Assembly (NCBI GenBank): GCA_030630585.1
Contig: DAOVMU010000062.1
Span: 1 to 7,847, forward strand
DNA: 7,847 nt
Direction: 5' to 3'
Source of the DNA: Candidatus Bathyarchaeota archaeon
GTDB lineage: Archaea > Thermoproteota > Bathyarchaeia > Bathyarchaeales > Bathycorpusculaceae
Positions 1 through 5,249 of the stretch are shown piece by piece. Within the stretch, counting starts at the first letter, position 1. Every line of letters begins with the position of its first letter. A program made the position numbers and the translations under genes. The notes under the pieces were generated by a model. It was not told the origin of the DNA and ran no database searches. It saw only the letters and a program-made list of their open reading frames with translations.

Positions 1-10
1 GTTGAGATAA

Positions 11-51
11 TCTTATTAACACTTTCATCGAAATACTAAACAAAAAAGAGG
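11..51 (+). promoter_or_regulatory. Possible promoter and ribosome binding site of the binding-protein gene
   Basis: An AT-rich TATTAA stretch near 13-18 could serve as an archaeal TATA box. The AGAGG at 47-51 is a good Shine-Dalgarno match, 8 bases before the ATG at 60. The ribosome site is seen directly and fixes the start. The promoter is inferred and weak, because transcription could also enter from genes to the left of the window. Confidence 0.4.
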
Positions 52-59
52 AAAACAGA

Positions 60-1448
60 ATGGTAAACAGTAAAATAATTGCTGCGGTTGTTGTAATCGT
101 TGTTGTCGCTGCATCCGTTGCGGTGTGGCAATTAATGTTGGCTCCATCCGAACAGACAATCAAAATAGGCTTAGTTGCTCCATACCAAATACCCGTTGGA
201 CAAGACATGGATCGTGCTGCGCGGATGGCAGTTAAAGAAATTAACGATGCTGGAGGAATTTACGTTGCGGACTTGGGTGCTAGTCTTAAGATAGAATTGG
301 TAATTGCAGACACAGAAAACGCCAACCCTGAAGTTGCGGTAACGGCAGTCACACGAGCAGTAATACAAGACAACGTTGATCTTCTTATTGGAGGGTTCTC
401 AAGTGGAGCTACTCTCGCCGACCAAGTTGTTGCCATAGAAAACCGTGTCCCCTTCATAATAACCGGTGCTTCGAGCCATCTTGTTACGAGAAGAGGGCCC
501 CAAGCCAACTATGGAGGTCTTCCAGAAGGGCACGCCTTAAGGATAAACGACGCGGAAGGAATGAGCTACATGTTCCACTATTGCACCACCACTTATCACT
601 ATTCAGAGACAGTGGCTCATTTCTTCGCTGAAGCAATGAAACCTCTCCTTGATAGTGAATTTGGGTTCAGTGCATCGAGAAAACTTAGGCTTGCAGTTAT
701 CTACCGTGACGATGCTTACGGAAAAGGAGTTTGGGATGCAACCAAACATTTCATAGAGGCTGACAATCTTCCAATAGAGATTGTTGCGGAAAAGAACTAT
801 CCTAAAGACACGACAACCTTCCAAGCAGAGCTAACCGTCATTAAAGCTGCTAAGCCTGACGCTGTCTATGTTGTAGATTTCACAACAAATACGGCTACGA
901 TTTACAGACAGGGCCAAAGTGCTGTTGGATTAAACAGTGTTTACATAGCGGTTGAATGCTGTGAAGAGCCAGAGTTTTACACTGCGCTTGGGGAATGGGG
1001 CGATTACCAGTTGTTAGAATCGAAATTTGCCTCTTACGCTGGACCGCCGTTCTACTTGCCTATGATGGATACTTACGTAGCGGACTACCAAGAGGAATAT
1101 GATACGATTCCAGGGATGATGGGAGCTGATACCTACGACGCGTTCTACATAGCAAAGGATGCCATAGAAAGGGCAGGCACATTAGATAAGAGTGCAGTTA
1201 GAGACGCCATAGAAACTACTGACTTGCCACAAATGTTAATCATAACTGAGAGTGGTCGCATTGAATTCAGCACTGAAACTGAAACCTACCATGAAATTGC
1301 ACCATTTACTTTTGTGGAACAGCTCTTTTACGATGAAGAAATTGGCGAGACCAGACCTCAGGTTATTTGGCCTGCAATTGCTCCGGGTGTTGGCACAATA
1401 AAACAGACAGAATTTGTGCTTCCCGAAAACTATGAGCCTGGAAGTTAG
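60..1448 (+). CDS. livK: Branched-chain amino acid type ABC transporter substrate-binding protein (LivK-like)
   Basis: This 462-residue protein is an extracytoplasmic solute receptor of the Peripla_BP_6/LivK class, which delivers ligand to a LivHM permease. Residues 4-28 form one hydrophobic segment (an uncleaved anchor or signal peptide). No lipobox cysteine follows, so it is probably not a lipoprotein. The mature part opens with IKIGLVAP (34-41), then the family-typical AVKEINDAGG (57-66), a ligand-loop region around SSGATLA (114-120) and GASSH (136-140), and YRDDAYGKG (215-223) at the start of the second lobe. It is longer than bacterial LivK (about 370), which is common in archaea. Cys175 and vicinal Cys300-Cys301 are unusual for an exported receptor. 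The start is set by ATG with AGAGG eight bases upstream. The permease genes follow directly. The ligand cannot be read from sequence: amino acids, amides or other carboxylic acids are all possible. Confidence 0.9.
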   Translation: MVNSKIIAAVVVIVVVAASVAVWQLMLAPSEQTIKIGLVAPYQIPVGQDMDRAARMAVKEINDAGGIYVADLGASLKIELVIADTENANPEVAVTAVTRAVIQDNVDLLIGGFSSGATLADQVVAIENRVPFIITGASSHLVTRRGPQANYGGLPEGHALRINDAEGMSYMFHYCTTTYHYSETVAHFFAEAMKPLLDSEFGFSASRKLRLAVIYRDDAYGKGVWDATKHFIEADNLPIEIVAEKNYPKDTTTFQAELTVIKAAKPDAVYVVDFTTNTATIYRQGQSAVGLNSVYIAVECCEEPEFYTALGEWGDYQLLESKFASYAGPPFYLPMMDTYVADYQEEYDTIPGMMGADTYDAFYIAKDAIERAGTLDKSAVRDAIETTDLPQMLIITESGRIEFSTETETYHEIAPFTFVEQLFYDEEIGETRPQVIWPAIAPGVGTIKQTEFVLPENYEPGS

Positions 1449-1477
1449 CCCGAACTTACTAACCCTCATCTTCTTTA

Positions 1478-1485
1478 TTTTTTTT
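1478..1485 (+). terminator. T8 run, probable archaeal (partial) terminator
   Basis: An uninterrupted run of eight T lies about 30 bases after the binding-protein stop codon, with no strong hairpin. Archaeal RNA polymerase stops at such U-tracts. Because the permeases lie downstream on the same strand, this could act as a partial terminator that yields more receptor than permease transcript. That role is inferred. Confidence 0.5.
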
Positions 1486-1501
1486 AAATCTTCGGATTAA
1501 C

Positions 1502-1558
1502 CTTTTATTTATCCTAGTAATGAATATTCGAGGTAAACTAGCAAAATACACGGTTGAG
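1502..1558 (+). promoter_or_regulatory. Possible TATA box and ribosome binding site before livH
   Basis: The TTTTATTTA at 1503-1511 resembles an archaeal TATA box, placed to start transcription near 1535. GGTTGAG at 1552-1558 is a moderate Shine-Dalgarno match, 6 bases before the livH ATG. With the preceding T8 run, this suggests an internal promoter for the permease genes. The assignment rests on motif resemblance only. Confidence 0.35.
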
Positions 1559-1564
1559 CTTTAA

Positions 1565-2440
1565 ATGATTGATTTGTCGACTTTGATTTTGACGTTAATG
1601 TGGGGCGCTGCAATTGGATGCATCTATGTTTTACTAGCCACAGGATTGAACTTGATTTTCGGAGTGATGAAGCTCGTCAATTTCGCCCACGGCGAACTTC
1701 TTATGATAGGTGCCTATATGGGTTACTCAGTTTGTATTTTGCTGGGTGTGAATGCCTACATAGCAGTGTTCTTTTCTATGGGTATAGTGGCGCTAATTGG
1801 AATCGCTGTTGAAAGGTTATGCTTCCGTAGGGTGCTGGGTTCAGACAAACTGAACGAGATTTTCGTAAGTCTAGGGTTGATTTTGATTTTTGACAATGTT
1901 GCCGTCTTGTTGTGGGGTGGAAAATCTAAGAGAATCATCAGTCCATTCGAGAACATGAGCTTGACATTGGGTGAAGTATCAATAAGCTATGACTGGCTAA
2001 TAGCAGTGGTATTCGTAATTGTGATACTTATTGCCCTATTGTTTTTGATTAAGAAAACCAAGATAGGCATGGCTATGCGGGCAACCAGCCAAAAAAGTCA
2101 GACTTCGATGCTGATGGGAATAAATATTGAGCGCATTTACATCTTTACTTTTGCTTTAGGGGCTGCATTAGCTGGAGCTGCAGGCGTACTTTACGGCATC
2201 ATCTTTCCTTTTAACCCCTATATCGGGGCGTTGCCAACCATCAAAGCCTTTGCTATCATAATATTGGGTGGTTTAGGAAGCATACCAGGAGCCATAATTG
2301 GAGGGCTTCTATACGGAATCGCCGAACAAACTGCTGTCATATCTCTCGGCGGCATTTGGAGAAACGCGGTTGCTTTTTCAGTTCTGATAATTGTTCTTGT
2401 CCTCAGGCCCAAGGGGCTTTTTGGGGAGAAGGGTGAGTAA
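1565..2440 (+). CDS. livH: Branched-chain amino acid ABC transporter permease, LivH type
   Basis: This 291-residue polytopic membrane protein belongs to the BPD_transp_2 (LivH) family, and its length is close to that of bacterial LivH (about 308). With LivM it forms the transmembrane channel of the importer. Family hallmarks: an N-terminal membrane helix, GLNLIFGVMKLVNFAHGE (27-44), which is near-invariant in LivH proteins, the cytoplasmic EAA-like coupling segment around GMAMRATSQ...LMGIN (168-187), the glycine-rich IILGGLGSIPGAIIGG (232-247), and the terminal RPKGLFG (281-287). About eight hydrophobic segments are visible. The start is ATG with GGTTGAG upstream. The stop codon directly abuts the next ATG, so it is translationally coupled to livM. 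Confidence 0.93.
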   Translation: MIDLSTLILTLMWGAAIGCIYVLLATGLNLIFGVMKLVNFAHGELLMIGAYMGYSVCILLGVNAYIAVFFSMGIVALIGIAVERLCFRRVLGSDKLNEIFVSLGLILIFDNVAVLLWGGKSKRIISPFENMSLTLGEVSISYDWLIAVVFVIVILIALLFLIKKTKIGMAMRATSQKSQTSMLMGINIERIYIFTFALGAALAGAAGVLYGIIFPFNPYIGALPTIKAFAIIILGGLGSIPGAIIGGLLYGIAEQTAVISLGGIWRNAVAFSVLIIVLVLRPKGLFGEKGE

Positions 2441-3484
2441 ATGTTTACAAAAGACATTATCTCTTGGATGGTACAATCCACAAAATCTACAAAGTTTTAC
2501 ATTCTCGTAGCGGCCATCGCATTTTCCCTTGCAATTCCCCTTGTTGTAGGAGCCCCCTTCTTAATTCATGTTTTAACTCTCATTGCTCTTTTCACAATAT
2601 ACGCTTCAAGTTGGAACTTATTGGCCAGTTCGGGGCAAGGTTCACTTGGACATGCAGCGTTCCTGGGTATAGGCGGATTTGTTTCATCATTGCTTGCGAT
2701 AAATCTGGGTATACCGCCCATAATTGGCATTTTCATTGGCGGTGTCTTCTCAGCAGCGATTGGCTTTTTAATTGGTCTTACATGCGTGAGACTGAAAGCA
2801 TGGTTTTTGGGTATGGTGACTTTTGGGTTTGCTGTGATTGCCGAAACTTTGGTCAGTCAATTTGATGAAGTTACCCATGGTATCCTTGGTTTTCGGACTC
2901 CACTTCTGGTACCTTCAGGATTACCTTTCTATTACCTTGCTGTTCTCCTAGCAACCTTGTCCGTAATTGTCATATACTACATAATGAAGTCAAAAATCGG
3001 GTTGGCTTTTAGAGCTATACACCAGAACGAATCTGAATCGAGAATGATCGGCATCAACACGGCCAAATACAAACTATATGCTTTTGTAATTAGTACTTTC
3101 TTCGCAGGCTTATCGGGAGGCCTTTACGCGCACTTTCTTAGATATATAAGCGTTTCAATTTTTGCCGCGGGAAACTCATTCAAACCGCTAATGATGTCAG
3201 TAATCGGTGGTCTCGGCACCATCGAGGGACCAATAATCGGCTCGATTATAATAGTTGCTATCGACTCGCTCTTACCTAACATAGACAAGTTTTTGCAGCC
3301 TGCTCTGAGCCCGTTATTTCCAGCAGTAAGTTTTGTTGGACCCCCGTTACGTTTTCTAGGCTTAGGTGTATTCCTAGTCATAGTTGTTATTTTCTTTCCA
3401 AAAGGAGTCTCCTCGTTGCTCCACAAAATTCATAACTATTTCCGTGCAGAAACAAAAAAGGCGAATAACATTGAGAGGAAATGA
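2441..3484 (+). CDS. livM: Branched-chain amino acid ABC transporter permease, LivM type
   Basis: This 347-residue membrane protein is the second permease subunit of the Liv/HAAT importer. It shows the LivM signature SGQGSLGHAAFLGIGG (64-79), the membrane block leading to TFGFAVIAE (127-135), an EAA-like coupling loop IGLAFRAIHQN...MIGIN (186-206) where an ATPase subunit would dock, and SVIGGLGTIEGPIIG (253-267). The C-terminus ends in the usual FFPKGV (318-323) plus a charged tail. A proline-rich stretch at 279-304 lies between the last helices. The start ATG touches the livH stop, and GGTGA at 2432-2436 is its ribosome site. The 3' end overlaps the next gene by 14 bases. No LivG or LivF ATPase gene follows, which is unusual for a complete liv operon. 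Confidence 0.93.
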   Translation: MFTKDIISWMVQSTKSTKFYILVAAIAFSLAIPLVVGAPFLIHVLTLIALFTIYASSWNLLASSGQGSLGHAAFLGIGGFVSSLLAINLGIPPIIGIFIGGVFSAAIGFLIGLTCVRLKAWFLGMVTFGFAVIAETLVSQFDEVTHGILGFRTPLLVPSGLPFYYLAVLLATLSVIVIYYIMKSKIGLAFRAIHQNESESRMIGINTAKYKLYAFVISTFFAGLSGGLYAHFLRYISVSIFAAGNSFKPLMMSVIGGLGTIEGPIIGSIIIVAIDSLLPNIDKFLQPALSPLFPAVSFVGPPLRFLGLGVFLVIVVIFFPKGVSSLLHKIHNYFRAETKKANNIERK

Positions 3485-3851
3485 CTATTTCAGAGAGCTC
3501 TTGGGAATCAAGGTCCTTGATGCAAAGGATGGCTACTCAAAAATGTCTCTGAAAATCTCCAAAGAACACACAAATTTTGTAGGTTTTACACATGGTGGTG
3601 TTGTATTCGCACTGGCAGACTGCGCATTTGCCGAGGCAGTAAATTTCGGTGATAAGCAGGCTGTTGCGGTTCAAGTGAACATAAATTTCCTAAGACCCAG
3701 TTCAGAAGGGGACGTTTTGACCGCTGAAGCCATAACAATCTCGGAGGGAAAGACTTTCGTTTTATGTAGTATAACCGTCAGGAAAAAAAACAAAACGATA
3801 GCTTTATTCTCGGGATTAGCGTACAAAATGCAGTCTGATAAGACGTTTTGA
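3471..3851 (+). CDS. PaaI-family hotdog-fold acyl-CoA thioesterase
   Basis: The 126-residue protein, if started at TTG 3471, is a typical PaaI-type hotdog thioesterase that hydrolyses acyl-CoA, often aryl-acetyl-CoA, in the cytoplasm. Signatures: the N-terminal YFRELLGIKV (6-15), the central-helix motif HGGVVFALADCAFA (41-54) with the family's catalytic Asp at 50, QVNINFLRP (68-76) at the dimer strand, and a final strand GLAYKM (115-120). The TTG start gives the normal N-terminal length. A GTG at 3444 is an in-frame alternative that adds nine residues, and the reading frame extends further upstream inside livM. The 14-base overlap with livM argues for co-transcription. In phenylacetate pathways PaaI rescues stalled CoA esters, so its place after a carboxylate-type importer hints at an aromatic or organic acid substrate (inference). 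Confidence 0.85.
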   Translation: MRGNDYFRELLGIKVLDAKDGYSKMSLKISKEHTNFVGFTHGGVVFALADCAFAEAVNFGDKQAVAVQVNINFLRPSSEGDVLTAEAITISEGKTFVLCSITVRKKNKTIALFSGLAYKMQSDKTF

Positions 3852-3891
3852 AGATTAACTCCTTCTTTCAGCAATCGATGATTGATCAGAC

Positions 3892-3898
3892 AAAAAAA
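3892..3898 (-). terminator. T7 run on the minus strand, probable terminator
   Basis: Seven A on the plus strand read as T7 for minus-strand transcription. The run lies directly after the TAA of the short minus ORF (3902-3904). An imperfect palindrome, CTTT/AAAG around ATCGAT (3907-3921), lies just before it. This is the expected place for the CoA-binding transcript to end, about 210 bases beyond that gene's stop codon. Confidence 0.45.
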
Positions 3899-3901
3899 TG
3901 C

Positions 3902-4015
3902 TTACTCTTTGATCGATAAAGTGGCTTGATAGATGGCGTTCCAATACCCAGCAAATGCAACCAATGCCTCTTCAAACATGTGCTTTTCAGGCGTTACATC
4001 AACTTTTGTGTCCAT
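3902..4015 (-). CDS. Possible tiny ORF or gene remnant downstream of the CoA-binding gene
   Basis: The minus strand encodes 37 residues from ATG 4015 to TAA 3902. It begins MDTKVDV and contains a helix-prone stretch HMFEEALVAFAGYW, with plausible amphipathic composition. No Shine-Dalgarno motif precedes the ATG. The frame stays readable upstream through SVTAEALVE to a TGA at 4043-4045, and beyond that through about 21 codons to the TAG stop of the CoA-binding gene, all in one frame. A T7 run follows the stop. I do not recognise the peptide. It could be a real microprotein, the decayed 3' part of a former gene, or chance. Confidence that it is functional is low. Confidence 0.22.
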   Translation of the reverse strand: MDTKVDVTPEKHMFEEALVAFAGYWNAIYQATLSIKE

Positions 4016-4108
4016 TTCTACTAGCGCTTCAGCTGTTACGGATCAAATCACTACTATAGCTAGTTTGCTGTTAATGCGCACAAACATACTCATCGAAAAG
4101 ACTGTTTG

Positions 4109-4510
4109 CTAATTCTTCTTGCTTCGTCTTTCGACCATAACGCAAACTCCATAAACAGCTTCAATGTTGTTTTCTTTGCAAAAGTTGAGTGCTGTTTCAG
4201 ATTCAGATCCAGGTTGCATCCACACTTTTCTGATTCCAAGCTTCTTGCAGACTTTCACAATCTGATCGGTCACCTTTGGGGGAACAACCAAATCAACAAC
4301 TTGCGGCATCTCAGGCAAGGACTCAAGACTCGGATAACACTTATCACCTAAGATTTCATCTGCATTCGGATTCACAGGATAGACAGTATATCCAGCGGTT
4401 CGCAAGTCTCTGTAAACTTGGTGACCATACTTCCTGTGATCTCTGCTAGCACCCACAACTGCAAACACGTTTCTTTTTTTCAAAAAATCTTCTATCAGTT
4501 TTTCATCCAT
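4109..4510 (-). CDS. CoA-binding domain protein (CoA_binding_2, YccU-like)
   Basis: From ATG 4510 this is a 133-residue single-domain Rossmann protein of the CoA_binding_2 family (E. coli YccU is 137 residues). The family binds CoA or acyl-CoA, but its physiological role is unknown. Visible landmarks: the first strand and nucleotide loop VFAVVGASRD (15-24), GYTVYPVNPNADEILG (40-55), the strand VVDLVVPP (71-78), KVWMQPGSES (95-104), and the closing strand with GVCVMVE (121-127), which matches the usual family C-terminus. ATG 4510 gives the family length. ATG 4534 is an alternative that adds eight residues, and longer extensions to 4636 do not look like the family. It stands alone on the minus strand, convergent with the thioesterase and divergent from the DUF365-like gene. 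CoA binding and the nearby thioesterase may be only coincidental. Confidence 0.87.
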   Translation of the reverse strand: MDEKLIEDFLKKRNVFAVVGASRDHRKYGHQVYRDLRTAGYTVYPVNPNADEILGDKCYPSLESLPEMPQVVDLVVPPKVTDQIVKVCKKLGIRKVWMQPGSESETALNFCKENNIEAVYGVCVMVERRSKKN

Positions 4511-4784
4511 AACTGTATCCCATATCCTTCTCATGCCTGAAAGTCTTAACTTTTGCTCGATCTTGTTAGAATCTACTAATGTCCTTTTGTGTGGACATGC
4601 ATACAGCTTGCTACGCACGCGCTCATGAAATCGCAATATTCAGAGAGAAAAAAGTGGGCGTTGCAAGAGATATCTCTAGTTTCTTTGATAATAGAGTTTT
4701 CTGGTCCAGTTCTGACACTTTTGTTGCTTATAAGGCTAAAGAACGTAAATGTAAACATTAACTTCAGACGCGATGTGAAGAAAG
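4511..4784. promoter_or_regulatory. Divergent intergenic control region
   Basis: This region lies between the starts of the CoA-binding gene (minus) and the DUF365-like gene (plus). CTTATAAGG at about 4728-4736 is a good archaeal TATA-like box for the rightward operon, placing transcription start near 4755-4760, some 25-30 bases before the TTG 4785. A 6-bp perfect inverted repeat, ATGTCC/GGACAT with an 8-base spacer, sits at 4579-4598. No convincing TATA box for the leftward gene is seen. Short ORFs here have no family features. Confidence 0.45.
4579..4598. repeat. Inverted repeat ATGTCC-N8-GGACAT, candidate operator or leader hairpin
   Basis: Two perfect 6-base arms at 4579-4584 and 4593-4598 flank an 8-base spacer (TTTTGTGT). 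The repeat lies about 70 bases upstream of the minus-strand start, inside the divergent control region. It could be a site for a dimeric regulator or a hairpin in the leader transcript. A 6-bp repeat may also arise by chance. Confidence 0.25.
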
Positions 4785-5249
4785 TTGAAACGGTACGCTT
4801 TCATAGTTTTGAATCTAGAAAAATTTTGGAAAAGACTCTGTAGCCAAAACAGAGCAGACAAACACGCGCACGCCTTTATTCGCAGAGGAGTAGTAGGTCC
4901 TAAAAACGCGAAGCTACTATTCTTCTACGTGACACACCCTCACAAAGACATTCGAGGCTTCGCAGATTTTATCGAACGGGTCACCGGAGACGCTGAGGAC
5001 CTCTGGAAATCTCTTGGTCACGAATCTCTGCTGAACTCCTATGATGAATACAAAGATTTTCTGCAGGGAAGAAAAAAAGCTACATTCATCAGGTTCAGAA
5101 ATCTACGGGAACTTCCCATTCGCATCACAACAAAAGTGCTGTCACAAGTTGTCGGAATAGAAAAAATGCCCCAAATGGGATTATACTTAACAGAAAAAAT
5201 GGCACACCAACTAATATTGGAGGGAGGTGCAGAAATTGGCGGAATTTGA
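4785..5249 (+). CDS. DUF365-like protein with probable PUA/ASCH-type fold
   Basis: This 154-residue protein starts from TTG. An in-frame TGA at 4776 excludes anything longer, and GTGAAG lies just upstream of the TTG. The layout is that of the archaeal DUF365 family: an N-terminal strand (RYAFIVLN), the strand KLLFFYVTHP (43-52) followed by a second strand turning into IRGFADFIERV (56-66), an acidic helix region, YDEYKDFLQGRKK (86-98) in the place of the family's helix before the next strand, then FIRFRNLRELPIRI (101-114), and a C-terminal GLYLTEKMAHQLI (132-144). DUF365 is thought to adopt a PUA-like barrel, a fold often used to bind RNA or modified nucleotides. The biochemical role is unknown. 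Its 3' end overlaps the GuaA-like gene, so the two are probably made together. Family assignment is by pattern recall and should be confirmed by profile search. Confidence 0.6.
   Translation: MKRYAFIVLNLEKFWKRLCSQNRADKHAHAFIRRGVVGPKNAKLLFFYVTHPHKDIRGFADFIERVTGDAEDLWKSLGHESLLNSYDEYKDFLQGRKKATFIRFRNLRELPIRITTKVLSQVVGIEKMPQMGLYLTEKMAHQLILEGGAEIGGI
5223..5229 (+). promoter_or_regulatory. Strong Shine-Dalgarno that sets the GuaA-like start at TTG 5236
   Basis: GGAGGTG at 5223-5229 matches the anti-Shine-Dalgarno core almost perfectly and lies six bases before TTG 5236. The upstream GTG at 5227 is itself part of this motif, which makes it an unlikely start. The site lies within the end of the preceding ORF, pointing to translational coupling. 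Confidence 0.75.

Larger units (their letters stand above)
3852..4108. other. Convergent intergenic region
   Basis: This region separates the plus-strand thioesterase from the minus-strand CoA-binding gene. The plus strand shows no clear ORF and only a weak inverted repeat (CAATC/GATTG at 3872-3884). On the minus strand it holds a short ORF in the frame of the CoA-binding gene, and a T7 run. Both are listed separately. Confidence 0.6.

Noticed and set aside
3384..3470. Long N-terminal extension of the thioesterase from ATG 3384
   Set aside because: The extra residues are read from inside the livM coding sequence, do not resemble PaaI proteins and exceed the usual family length.
3481..3483. 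ATG 3481 overlapping the livM stop (ATGA) as start of the next gene
   Set aside because: This frame closes after a few codons and is not the thioesterase frame.
4043..4045. In-frame TGA read as selenocysteine in the minus-strand region
   Set aside because: There is no recognised homolog with Cys or Sec at that place and no visible SECIS-like hairpin. Decay or chance is simpler.
4511..4636. N-terminal extension of the CoA-binding protein up to ATG 4636
   Set aside because: ATG 4510 already gives the family length, and the upstream residues look like non-coding sequence containing an inverted repeat.
4579..4761. 60-residue plus-strand ORF in the divergent intergenic region
   Set aside because: Its residues match no family pattern, it overlaps the control region and another equally open frame, and it has no ribosome binding site.
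4589..4843. 84-residue plus-strand ORF running into the DUF365-like gene
   Set aside because: It overlaps the better supported TTG 4785 ORF in another frame and shows no domain features.
5227..5235. GTG 5227 as start of the GuaA-like gene
   Set aside because: This GTG is part of the GGAGGTG ribosome site. TTG 5236 lies at the correct spacing downstream.
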